Shown here: positions 8,049 to 16,398 of the stretch, one piece after another
How positions within the stretch are numbered: position 1 is the first letter of the stretch
Layout of the letters: the number at the start of each line of letters is the position of its first letter
Assembly (NCBI GenBank): GCA_022791975.1
Contig: JAAWAC010000004.1
Span: 1 to 58,614 of the forward strand
Direction of reading: 5' to 3'
From: Lachnospiraceae bacterium
GTDB taxonomy: Bacteria > Bacillota > Clostridia > Lachnospirales > Lachnospiraceae
DNA: 58,614 bases
The notes under the pieces: generated by a model
The model's database searches: none
Seen by the model: only the letters and a program-made list of their open reading frames with translations
What the model was told of the DNA's origin: nothing
Position numbers and translations under genes: made by a program

Positions 8049-9794
8049 TCACCCGGCCGGGGTAATAGACTGGGCCCGCTCCGGTGCCTGCATTACGATT
8101 CCTCTCTCCAGATACCATACCTCATACCCAGCCTTTTCCAGGAAGGGCCTGGCCAAAGAGGACGCCATAAATTCCTCCCCCCAGTGCATCATATAGATAA
8201 CCGTGGGAAATTTATCCGGGTGCAGTTCGTAATAAGCATACAACTGGGTGCTGTTCTCATGAACCTGCCAGGTAGAGTAGGAACCACAGCCTGCCTCTGT
8301 ATACAGATAGATCCAGGGAGCCACTCCCACCACCAGGAGCTGGTCCTCACTGTTCAGGCATAGCATGTCCAGCTCTGCCAGAACCTGTTCATATTCCCTG
8401 GCCTGTTCTGCCGTGGTATAGACACCCTTTAGGGGGCCCCGCTCCATTGGGGTATCAAGCTTCCAGGTTTTATCATCCCCCCAGGCAAAGGTCATGCGCA
8501 GATAGAGGGTTCCCGCAAACTGTAAACTCATGGCCAGAAAAAGAAGTCCCAGGACTGCTCTTGGTTTCCAGGAACCCCCCTGATTATTCCAGACCTCCCT
8601 TCCATAATCACCCAGCATAAGCACCGAGCTTATGGTGCTTATGCTATAGGCAGCAGAAATGGTCACAATCCCTGTATTGGTGGCATACTGGACCAGCATG
8701 GTAAAAAATATGGCTGGCAGATACCAGCAGTAAAACAGCCTCCGATCCTTCTCCCTGGTAAGAATATAAGCCTCCAGCCCCAAAAAGGACAGCGGAAGCA
8801 TTTGGTAATTCACGGGAATATGTCCAAACATAAAGCCGTAATAGATCAGATACCATCCACAGGAAACCACTCCCAGCCCCATGTAGATAAGCTCATGGCT
8901 CTTTCTGTTTTTATCCAGAAAAAGAGCCAGGTACAAGGCTACAAAGCACCATACCATATATTTGTAATTCTTATAGCACAGGTAAAAATAGCGAAATGTC
9001 TTGTCCACATAAGCCCTTAACCCCTGCTGGTGCTCCGCATCTCCCACAATATGGGGAAGGTTTGCCAGGATTTCCTCTAGACTTCCCCGGCTGAATATAA
9101 AGGCTGCAAACAAAGCTGCCACCAGCGCTGCTCCCATAGTAACCAACAAAAAGCTGCGAAGCTTCAGGATCTCGGTTATCTGTCGGTTTTCCTTTCTTCC
9201 CCAGACTGCCGCCAAAAGGCACAGCAGCCCATATCCCCCATAGAGGAAGATCCCAAAGGGATTGGCCAACACAAGGACAGCCAGCAAAATGCCGTAAAGA
9301 ATATATTCCCCTCCTCTGTGTTCTGTCTTTCCATAGAGACATGCCAGAAGAAGAAAAAGCACGGAAAACTGAATGGAATTATAGGACAGGGTAAAAATCC
9401 CAAAGGGTGCGTAGGACAAGAATAAGAGCGTTCCGGCCAGAGCGCTCCATCCTTTTTTCCATATTTTTTCAAAAGCAATTCCTGCAATGACCAGGTGGAG
9501 TACCAGGGAGCTTATACGAATTCCCAGAATAATGCCCTCTGTGGACCCTAGAATATTCCGCAGCAAAACATAAACCGGATATATAGTAAAAACATTCAAC
9601 TGTTGGGTGGGATTCCACTCATCGATAAGGATCCTCTCTCCCCGGAAAACCCGCTCCATAGTGCCGGCAAAATACATCTCATCCGCCGTATTAAAACCCA
9701 GGAATGCCCGAAGCACGAAAAAAATTTCCAGAAAAAGGCAGCTCCCTACAAACACTGTCCAGAGCTTTCTTTTTTGACTCCACTCCTTCCACAT
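8049..9794 (-). CDS. Polytopic membrane protein, GT-C glycosyltransferase-like
   Basis: A 581-residue protein with about ten to twelve hydrophobic segments and a soluble C-terminal region (about 445-581). An acidic DE pair in the first extracellular loop (FNTADEMYFAG) and the architecture resemble GT-C transferases of the GT39/ArnT type, which use lipid-linked sugars on the outer face of the membrane. No sugar donor can be assigned. The start at 9794 follows AAGGAGG; the frame is open to 9947 but that part would overlap the spacing to lepB. Lies 43 bases after lepB, which fits an export or surface theme. It could instead be a non-catalytic membrane protein of similar fold. Confidence 0.65.
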   Translation of the reverse strand: MWKEWSQKRKLWTVFVGSCLFLEIFFVLRAFLGFNTADEMYFAGTMERVFRGERILIDEWNPTQQLNVFTIYPVYVLLRNILGSTEGIILGIRISSLVLHLVIAGIAFEKIWKKGWSALAGTLLFLSYAPFGIFTLSYNSIQFSVLFLLLACLYGKTEHRGGEYILYGILLAVLVLANPFGIFLYGGYGLLCLLAAVWGRKENRQITEILKLRSFLLVTMGAALVAALFAAFIFSRGSLEEILANLPHIVGDAEHQQGLRAYVDKTFRYFYLCYKNYKYMVWCFVALYLALFLDKNRKSHELIYMGLGVVSCGWYLIYYGFMFGHIPVNYQMLPLSFLGLEAYILTREKDRRLFYCWYLPAIFFTMLVQYATNTGIVTISAAYSISTISSVLMLGDYGREVWNNQGGSWKPRAVLGLLFLAMSLQFAGTLYLRMTFAWGDDKTWKLDTPMERGPLKGVYTTAEQAREYEQVLAELDMLCLNSEDQLLVVGVAPWIYLYTEAGCGSYSTWQVHENSTQLYAYYELHPDKFPTVIYMMHWGEEFMASSLARPFLEKAGYEVWYLERGIVMQAPERAQSITPAG

Positions 9795-9837
9795 TCCTTT
9801 TATCCTCCTTGCATTTTTCTCCTTATAACTAAACACT

Positions 9838-10395
9838 TTAAAAGGCTGCTCCCGTGTGCAAAAGCACTCTCCCTGTAACCTGCGACACAGACACGCAGCC
9901 AAACACCCTGGAATCCTTGGAAATTTCTCTGTTATCTCCCAAAACAAATATTTCGTCCGGTCCTACCTCCAGAGGAAAGTCAACCTTGTCCGAAATTCTG
10001 TGGGTCTGTGCGTAAATATAGGGCTCCTCCAGGGGATCGCCATTTACCAGAACTCTCCCTGTCTCCTCCTCAATATCTACCACATCCCCTTCCACAGCCA
10101 CAACACGCTTTACATATTCTGTCTGGTCTGGCATATGGATAATTAAAATATCTCCCGGATGATACCGCTGATCCAGACGATAAAACAGGAGTACCTCCCC
10201 CTCCTTTAAAGCCGGAAGCATGGAATCTCCTTTCACAGAGGCAATTCCCAGCACATACTGGAAAATCACATAAACTGCTGCCAGAAAAATTACCATCTCC
10301 AGCAGACTGCGCCTCCATTCCCGGTTCCTCTGGATCTGTTTTATTCGCTCCTCCAGAATCTCCTCAGCACCCTGTATTTCCTTTTTCTTTTTCAT
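9838..10395 (-). CDS. lepB: Signal peptidase I
   Basis: Cleaves signal peptides from secreted proteins at the outer face of the membrane. The 185-residue protein has one N-terminal membrane anchor (about 31-50), the catalytic serine in GDSMLPAL (Ser58), the general-base lysine in YVKRVVAVEGD (Lys96) and the conserved LGDNREISKDSR box. The basic cytoplasmic head and single anchor are the Gram-positive SipS pattern. AAGGAAG precedes the start. It follows the coiled-coil gene by 92 bases in the same direction. Clostridia usually carry several paralogues. Confidence 0.93.
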   Translation of the reverse strand: MKKKKEIQGAEEILEERIKQIQRNREWRRSLLEMVIFLAAVYVIFQYVLGIASVKGDSMLPALKEGEVLLFYRLDQRYHPGDILIIHMPDQTEYVKRVVAVEGDVVDIEEETGRVLVNGDPLEEPYIYAQTHRISDKVDFPLEVGPDEIFVLGDNREISKDSRVFGCVSVSQVTGRVLLHTGAAF

Positions 10396-10487
10396 GATTT
10401 CTTCCTTGCTACCTATTTTGACAACCAGGTGCCTCCCATTTCACATGAGCATCCCTGGCTTTGCCTCTGTCAGCCAGACACTGTGAT

Positions 10488-11132
10488 TTATTGTGTATCC
10501 GCAGCCATCTGCCCCACCCGGTTCTGCAATCCCTGTAACTGCCCCATAATCCGGTTTATCTCTTCCTCCAAAAGCCTCAGTTCCTTTTTGTGCTCCGTAT
10601 TTTTTTCTTTCCAGAGCCGTTCTGCTTCCGCACGGTTTTCCGCAATCTCCTGGCGAGCCTGTTCCTGTTCCCTGGAAAGCTCTCTCTGCTGTCTTGTAAT
10701 TTCCTGTTCTGCTGCCTCTCTCTCCTCTAAAAGCTTCTGTTCGACCTTCTGACGCATCTGGGAAATTTCCTGCTCTGCTGCCTCTCTCTCCTTTGCAAGC
10801 TCCTGATAGACATCTTGGCGCATCTGGGAAATTTCCTGATCCAATGTCTCCCGTTCTGTAGCAAGCTCCTGGATTGCCTCCTGACGCATTTGAGAAATTT
10901 CCTGCTCTGCAGTCTCCCGCTCTTCCGCCAGCTCCCCAAGGATTTCTTCTCTTATCTGATTCCGCGCTGCGTCTGTTTGTCCCTGCATCAAAAGTAGCTG
11001 ATCCTGATACATCCGGTTCAGCTGCCGCATTTTAACAAGCACGTCCTCCTTATCGTAGCCAAAGACACTTTTTTTCATCCGCATTTGCTCTAAAAATTCA
11101 CTTATCTCCGGAATATTGGTTCCCTGCCCCAT
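10488..11132 (-). CDS. Coiled-coil protein with four 22-residue repeats, DivIVA-like start
   Basis: Unknown function. The 214-residue protein has a short N-terminal part with FGYDKEDVLVKM, reminiscent of the DivIVA membrane-targeting head, then a nearly continuous charged coiled coil (about 55-205). Four copies of a unit beginning QEISQMRQ start at residues 77, 99, 121 and 143; the last is diverged (QEITRQQR). The 22-residue period equals two hendecads. There is no signal peptide or membrane segment. The start follows AGGAGG. It has its own promoter (11188-11215) and is probably transcribed with lepB. A scaffold near the division or secretion machinery is a guess from the head sequence and neighbours. 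Confidence 0.75.
   Translation of the reverse strand: MGQGTNIPEISEFLEQMRMKKSVFGYDKEDVLVKMRQLNRMYQDQLLLMQGQTDAARNQIREEILGELAEERETAEQEISQMRQEAIQELATERETLDQEISQMRQDVYQELAKEREAAEQEISQMRQKVEQKLLEEREAAEQEITRQQRELSREQEQARQEIAENRAEAERLWKEKNTEHKKELRLLEEEINRIMGQLQGLQNRVGQMAADTQ
10683..10920 (-). repeat. 66-bp tandem repeats encoding 22-residue coiled-coil units
   Basis: Within the coiled-coil gene four successive units of 66 bases share most of their sequence, seen on the plus strand as repeated GAAATTTCCTG...CTC blocks. The unit encodes QEISQMRQ followed by EL-x-x-ERE. Such arrays commonly change copy number between strains. Confidence 0.8.
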
Positions 11133-11187
11133 CCTCTACCTCCTGCTATTTTCCCCATCCAGGCTGCCCTGGCTCTGCTTTTTTGAC

Positions 11188-11215
11188 ATTATATCATCTT
11201 CAGGGATTTTCGCAA
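11188..11215 (-). promoter_or_regulatory. Promoter of the coiled coil-lepB-tcdA unit
   Basis: TTGCGA (11210-11215), 16 bases and a perfect TATAAT (11188-11193) on the minus strand, about 55 bases before the coiled-coil start codon and just after the esterase stop at 11230. Confidence 0.65.
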
Positions 11216-11229
11216 CTGTTTCTACCCTG

Positions 11230-12114
11230 CTAATTTGTCTCCGACTGGGCCTTTACAAAAGCCCCCGCTGCGCTTCCCGCATCCCTTCCAATTTGATTCA
11301 GCCCTGTCTGACTGAAATGTACACCCCCTTCATCCAGCTCTTCGTCCAACTGGGCCGGCAAAGTGGAGGCCAGCACGATCCGCTTATCCTGCTGGCAAAG
11401 GGCAAGCTGCGCCTGCTGAATTTCTCTGTGATGCCCCGGCTGTTGCAGATGATTTCCTATCTGAATCAGAAAGCAAGTCTCCACACCACCTGCCTCCATC
11501 TGGTCCATAAGCATCCTCATATCTTCCATATACTCCTCTGCCGGAGTTTCCTTGTTGGCATCCGCCTCTCCCTGCATCCAGACCATATAGCAGTGCCGAA
11601 TCTGAATATGGTTTCTCTCCAGATGATTTCTGCACAGCTCCAGACGCTCTAGAGCGTCCTGCGCCAGGCGTTCCAGCCAGGACCCCATGGAGGAGCTGCC
11701 TCGGGAGGCTGCAATAGCAACTACCGGCACAGCCGTCTCCTCATAATATGCATTGACAAAGGCGCTGGCCATGGTTCCCTTGCGTTCCAAAAGCTCCCGG
11801 TCATCCAGAAACCCCTCCCGGTGTTCCTTTCCACCCAGGGGCTCTTTTAGAGCAAGCAAAGCGTCCGGACGTGTCACTGCCCTGTACTCATACCCTGCCC
11901 CCTCTGTGACCTCTGGTGCCTCCTTTGCATTTCCTTCCGCTCCGCTCATATTGCTCTGGCCCATAAACAGGATCACGTCTACCTGCTGCCCCCAAAGCTC
12001 CTCTGTCCTATCCCTGGCTAAAAGATTCACCAACCAATCCTTTTTGACGAAGAGAATTCCCAGTATTATTACAGCAGATATTCCGGTCGCCAGCAAAAAG
12101 CCACGTCTCTTCAT
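11230..12114 (-). CDS. SASA-type (sialate O-acetylesterase/CE6-like) SGNH esterase
   Basis: A 294-residue predicted carbohydrate O-acetylesterase. One N-terminal hydrophobic segment (about 5-23) exports or anchors it, so the active site is outside. The catalytic serine is in FMGQSNMSG (Ser54), WMQGEAD (about 179-185) is the family's second block, and DEGGVHFSQTG holds His266 with Asp261 close by. The family removes acetyl groups from sialic acid, xylan or other glycans; the substrate here is unknown. It follows two GT-C-like membrane proteins in the same direction, which suggests trimming or editing of a surface or environmental polysaccharide. AGGAGG precedes the start. Confidence 0.78.
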   Translation of the reverse strand: MKRRGFLLATGISAVIILGILFVKKDWLVNLLARDRTEELWGQQVDVILFMGQSNMSGAEGNAKEAPEVTEGAGYEYRAVTRPDALLALKEPLGGKEHREGFLDDRELLERKGTMASAFVNAYYEETAVPVVAIAASRGSSSMGSWLERLAQDALERLELCRNHLERNHIQIRHCYMVWMQGEADANKETPAEEYMEDMRMLMDQMEAGGVETCFLIQIGNHLQQPGHHREIQQAQLALCQQDKRIVLASTLPAQLDEELDEGGVHFSQTGLNQIGRDAGSAAGAFVKAQSETN

Positions 12115-12150
12115 TTCTTATCCTCCTGTAGGGTGGGTTTCTGCCCAGTG

Positions 12151-14478
12151 TCAAGCGCCGGTATTTTCCAGGATGGGCCTTCTCTTTCGCCTTATGGTTA
12201 ACAAAAGTGCCGCCAGAGCGCCCACAGAGACTGCTCTACCTGTAAACACATACCAGGGTTCTCTGTATGTGATATCCACCTTCCCATTCTCCCCCTCGGG
12301 CAGGTACACCCGCAGCACTCCCTGATCTCCCACGCCTGTCTCCAGACGGGTTCCATCCGCCAAAGCTGCCCTGTAATTGGGATAGTAGGTGTATGGCACA
12401 TCTACCCAGTCCCGTTCTTCTCCCGTTCTTCCATCCTCAGGCTTCCTGTAGGTAAAACCCGCCTGCAAATTTTCCTCTCTCCTGCACGCCTCTAGCTCCA
12501 CTCCCTGAGAGGCCACAAAGGTATTTGCGCGATTCCAGATGCGATAGCTGTTGGCATGATCTACCTCCATAAAATACAGAGAATCCACCTGTGACTGCTC
12601 CCGCTGATACTGATTTTTATACGTGTAACGGACAGACGCCTCCTCACAATAGCGATTGATATAGATTCCAGCACATAGAAATGCCAAAATCGCTGCTCCC
12701 GTGAGAATTCCCTTTTGCACCTCCCTCTCCCTGGACAGACGGTAAAACCCTTCTGCACAAACTGGACAAAGCAGAGCGGAAGAGAGCGCCAGAAAACGCC
12801 AGGGGATCTGTATGGATGTAACCAGTCTGTGCAAAAAGGAAATTTGCTGTACTCTGTCCCAGGGAAAAAGACTGGTGGAAAGGTAAATGCCAAATATTCC
12901 TAAAATCAGAGCAAACAGAGCATTTTTCAGCGCCCCATCTTTCTTCTCCTCCCGTACATAACAGCATAAAAATACCAGACTCCCCACCAGCAGAGGAACT
13001 CCCAACGTAATGGGCATCTCCCCTCCATTTTCCAAACCCGCGTAGGTTCGCTCCGCAGGATTGGCCAGCATTAGATCAAATATTTTGGGTACTGCTGCCG
13101 TCCACCAGCTTAAGGTGCTTTCCACATGAAATACCCGGAAATCATATCCCGCATGCTGCAACAGGGGCAGGATCACGCCCAGATTTAAAAGCACGGTTCC
13201 CCCTGCAGCCAGAAGCACAGCCTTTCCCCGTCCCTTTTCCCGCAATCGTCCTATATAACAGAGCCCAAAAATACATCCGAAAAAGAGTGCCAGCTCCGTA
13301 GACAAAACATGGGCCTGCATGATTCCGCTGTATCCCAAGACAGCCAGATACCATTTTCCATAATTTCCCAAAAATAATTCGTACATCCCCCAGAGAACAA
13401 GGGGCAGAAAAATCATGGCTATGGCCTCACCCACAGCTGCCCTTGTATACAGATCGATAAGCCTGTAGATGGCTAATGTGTAAAGGAGAGCTGCCATAAG
13501 TCCTTTTCTCCTGCATCGGAGAACTCCGGAAAATGAAAAATAGGCAATGACTGCGGTGGCACCGTTGATCATAATGAGCAGAACCTTGTAACAGCTGATT
13601 AGAGAAACGCCCAGACAGCCAAGCAGGGCCACCGGGTATAAAAATAGCTCCGGATAAAATATGGATGATCCATAGCCATAGCCGTGCAACAGGGTACTGT
13701 GAATTTTGACAGGAAATTGTCCGCTTTTCAGTCCCTCCTGGATGCCCAGAATCCGGTTGAACTGGTAATACAGATCATTTCCATCCAGCAAAAAGTCATA
13801 GCTCAGAGGCAAAGATGCCACTATAACCGCTGCAAGCAGCAAAATCCCGGCTGTACCGGCTTTCTCTTTCCTGGGAATTCTCCCCATTCTTCTAATCAGG
13901 AAAAATACAGATATGAGACATACCAGGCCAGCCAGCCAAAAAATGTCTGTGTACATCCGTCCAGCAGATGTGAGATAAAATCCATTGAGATTCAGACTGC
14001 CCTTTCCCCCATAGCCAATCTGAATGCAGAGATCTTCCATGGCTTCCTCCACAGTAAAGGAAATCTCCGTCACCTCCTGGTTTACCTCCAGTCCCACCCT
14101 TTTCAGCACTGCTCCCTGGGTATTGTCCGGATTCAGCTTTCTAGGCTGATAGATCTCCAGATAGTTCCCCTCCACCTCTGATAAAGAAACCACCTGAAGC
14201 CGATAGTCTCCTTTGGGAAGGGTTATGTTCTCTGACTTTGCCACGATTCCCTCATAGGTTCCTTCCTCACGGCATACCAGGGCTGTGGTCGTCTCCTCCA
14301 CAAGCGTAGCCACTCCCTCTGCCTGAGGCAAAATCTCCAATTCCGGCGCATCAAACTGGCGCTGATAGTAGGACTCAAAGGGAATGCACAGTACAAACAG
14401 CAATCCCAATAGCGTAACCAGCAGATGCCTCCCATAGGTTTTTAAGAATTCCCGAAACAGCTGTCCCCCTCTTTTCAT
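12151..14478 (-). CDS. Large polytopic membrane protein, PTPS-related/GT-C-like
   Basis: A 775-residue protein: one N-terminal membrane segment, an extracellular beta-rich domain (about 40-180), then around a dozen membrane segments and a C-terminal soluble part ending in a final membrane helix. The stretch GNDLYYQFNRILGIQEGL followed by GYGYGSSIFYPELFLYP matches the pattern of the membrane family called 6-pyruvoyl-tetrahydropterin synthase-related, which I place near GT-C transferases and YfhO. A role in lipid-linked sugar transfer is inferred. Its start overlaps the stop of the upstream gene by four bases (ATGA), so the two are translationally coupled. Confidence 0.65.
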   Translation of the reverse strand: MKRGGQLFREFLKTYGRHLLVTLLGLLFVLCIPFESYYQRQFDAPELEILPQAEGVATLVEETTTALVCREEGTYEGIVAKSENITLPKGDYRLQVVSLSEVEGNYLEIYQPRKLNPDNTQGAVLKRVGLEVNQEVTEISFTVEEAMEDLCIQIGYGGKGSLNLNGFYLTSAGRMYTDIFWLAGLVCLISVFFLIRRMGRIPRKEKAGTAGILLLAAVIVASLPLSYDFLLDGNDLYYQFNRILGIQEGLKSGQFPVKIHSTLLHGYGYGSSIFYPELFLYPVALLGCLGVSLISCYKVLLIMINGATAVIAYFSFSGVLRCRRKGLMAALLYTLAIYRLIDLYTRAAVGEAIAMIFLPLVLWGMYELFLGNYGKWYLAVLGYSGIMQAHVLSTELALFFGCIFGLCYIGRLREKGRGKAVLLAAGGTVLLNLGVILPLLQHAGYDFRVFHVESTLSWWTAAVPKIFDLMLANPAERTYAGLENGGEMPITLGVPLLVGSLVFLCCYVREEKKDGALKNALFALILGIFGIYLSTSLFPWDRVQQISFLHRLVTSIQIPWRFLALSSALLCPVCAEGFYRLSREREVQKGILTGAAILAFLCAGIYINRYCEEASVRYTYKNQYQREQSQVDSLYFMEVDHANSYRIWNRANTFVASQGVELEACRREENLQAGFTYRKPEDGRTGEERDWVDVPYTYYPNYRAALADGTRLETGVGDQGVLRVYLPEGENGKVDITYREPWYVFTGRAVSVGALAALLLTIRRKRRPILENTGA

Positions 14479-16028
14479 GTACCTTTTTTTCTCCTTTCCG
14501 CCATAAGGCGGATTTTACAGGCCGCCCAGCCGGATAGTTCCTCCAGCCCCACGGCCGCCATGGGCAGCATAGTCACAAAGTAGGGCAGGATATATCTTCC
14601 CTTTGCCTCCCAGAGCATATGAAAGAAAAAACCACCCAAAACCACAATAAGAGGCAAATATTCCTCTAAATTCCGCTTTTTCTTCATTCCTCTAAGCACC
14701 CAGTAACATGCACCTGTAAAAATCAGACTCTGGTATGTATTCATAAACCAGAGCAAAGCCTCATGTACAGGCCCTTTATATACCTGGGACACCGCATTAC
14801 TCCGCTTTTCATCACTGGCATATGTCATAACCAAAGACTGATAGGTAGGATCATCCCACTGTGTCACAAACTTTTTTGCATAAAACCACAGTGCGTAGGA
14901 GGGCTCCTGCACAAATCTCTTTATGGAAGAGCGGATACTCTGATTGGCAATCTCCTTTGCCAATTCCCGGTCAAAATCTGCCTCCCCCCAGTATACATGC
15001 AGAATATAGTTATTGTACCACCCTGGAGCCACTTCCCCCTCCTGCATGCCCATGGCCACGTAGAGATTCATGGGCGCTCCTGCATTCAGCTGCACCCCTG
15101 ACCGGTACTGGTAAAGCTGCCGAAGCCCCAGACGTCCCCCCAGAAAGACCAAAATCAGCAACAGAAAAAGCAGCAGCGGTTGGAGCCTTCTTCTCCCCAG
15201 TCCCAAAACCAAAAGGACGCAGAGCATGGCAATCAGAACAATCATACTGTTGTTTCGAATCAGGCAGGCCAGACTGACACTGACAGCACACCCGGCAAAA
15301 TATCCCCATCGGCCCTGCCTTTGGTATTCTAAAAACAGCCAAATGCCAAGCAGAGAACAAGTGATGGAGAGGATCTCTCCGTACACAAAGGTCACATAAA
15401 ACAGCAGGGGAAAGCAAAAGGCGGAAAGCAGAAGCTCATACACCCAGGCTTTCTTTCGATCTGTAAGCAGACGTGTGATCCGATATCCGCTGTATACGCA
15501 CACCGTAGCTCCCAGGCAGTTTAACAGTTGAAAGGCGTAATAATTTCCGTTGCCAAAAAGCGCAAACACGCCCTCAAACACAGCTGTTAAGCCCAGTTGG
15601 TGAGGATGAATATACAGGTATCTCTCGTAGGAATCCATAGTCAACTGGGAGAAATCCCCATTTTGGAACCCTTGTGCTACTCCGCAGAGTATCCACTGAT
15701 CTGCCATAGGAATGCAGTGGCTCACTGTGCTCCACACGACCCCAAAGCAAAGGACATAGACCAGAACTCCCCCCAGAAGAAACCGGATACGTTTTTCACA
15801 TCCTTCTCTCTCCTCCCTTAACACCCACTGAGCCGTCTTATGCAGCAACAGCAGCAACAGCATGCAGGCTGCCACCACCAGCAAAAAGAAATCCCATTTT
15901 ATATAGAGCGTCTCTTTCCCATCCATGACAAAACACACGGTAGTGAAAAAGCTGCCAGCAGTTAAGGGCCCCAACAAAAGCAGTCCCAAAATTGTCACCA
16001 CCCGCTCCGCTATATTCTGAAGTTTCAT
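14475..16028 (-). CDS. Polytopic GT-C-like membrane protein
   Basis: A 517-residue protein with about eleven hydrophobic segments. An acidic DQ in the loop after the third segment (IPMADQWILCGV) and IHPHQLGL resemble the first-loop motif of dolichyl-phosphate-mannose transferase-like GT-C proteins. Substrate unknown. First gene of the unit 16028-11230, with GAGGAGG before its start, and coupled by a 4-base overlap to the next membrane protein. Its promoter would lie in 16029-16131, overlapping that of the divergent small gene; no convincing minus-strand pair was seen there. Confidence 0.65.
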   Translation of the reverse strand: MKLQNIAERVVTILGLLLLGPLTAGSFFTTVCFVMDGKETLYIKWDFFLLVVAACMLLLLLLHKTAQWVLREEREGCEKRIRFLLGGVLVYVLCFGVVWSTVSHCIPMADQWILCGVAQGFQNGDFSQLTMDSYERYLYIHPHQLGLTAVFEGVFALFGNGNYYAFQLLNCLGATVCVYSGYRITRLLTDRKKAWVYELLLSAFCFPLLFYVTFVYGEILSITCSLLGIWLFLEYQRQGRWGYFAGCAVSVSLACLIRNNSMIVLIAMLCVLLVLGLGRRRLQPLLLFLLLILVFLGGRLGLRQLYQYRSGVQLNAGAPMNLYVAMGMQEGEVAPGWYNNYILHVYWGEADFDRELAKEIANQSIRSSIKRFVQEPSYALWFYAKKFVTQWDDPTYQSLVMTYASDEKRSNAVSQVYKGPVHEALLWFMNTYQSLIFTGACYWVLRGMKKKRNLEEYLPLIVVLGGFFFHMLWEAKGRYILPYFVTMLPMAAVGLEELSGWAACKIRLMAERRKKGT

Positions 16029-16068
16029 TCCATCCTCCTCATATTGTACTGTAAATGATCCTTTTTCT

Positions 16069-16098
16069 TGGACATCCAGGATACCTTTATGTTACAAT
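16069..16098 (+). promoter_or_regulatory. Promoter of the small gene at 16132
   Basis: TGGACA (16069-16074), 18 bases and an extended -10 TGT-TACAAT (16093-16098) on the plus strand, about 33 bases before the start codon. Confidence 0.6.
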
Positions 16099-16131
16099 GG
16101 GCAAAATACCAACTGCAAGGAGGAATCCCTT

Positions 16132-16398
16132 ATGTTCCGTTTATGGGCAAAAATATACAAAGATAATCATATGTTGCGGGATACCGTCATTGAAAACAGT
16201 GCAGACGACACCCGCACTCACAAAGTGTTTCAGGCTTTAGATGACATCTGCTATGCCTTCGACCTGGGCAAGCCCCTCTGGCTGGATATCACTATACGAG
16301 ACTTCCAGAAGCACGCGAAAGCACGCTTTACCCAGGATAATTTTATTGAGACCATTGACTTTGACTATCTGGAAATCCAGATTATTCAGGAGGATTAA
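16132..16398 (+). CDS. Small protein of unknown function (88 aa)
   Basis: Not recognised beyond looking like a conserved small Lachnospiraceae protein. It is acidic, cytoplasmic, has no membrane segment and no cysteine motif apart from one Cys. It is accepted as real because AAGGAGG stands at the right distance from the ATG, a good promoter lies upstream, and the frame runs against the trend of all neighbouring genes. Its stop codon overlaps that of the convergent gene: the four bases TTAA at 16395-16398 serve both. Confidence 0.75.
   Translation: MFRLWAKIYKDNHMLRDTVIENSADDTRTHKVFQALDDICYAFDLGKPLWLDITIRDFQKHAKARFTQDNFIETIDFDYLEIQIIQED

Noticed and set aside
10683..10920. CRISPR-like regular repeats
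   Set aside because: The units are contiguous, without unique spacers, and encode a coiled coil in frame.
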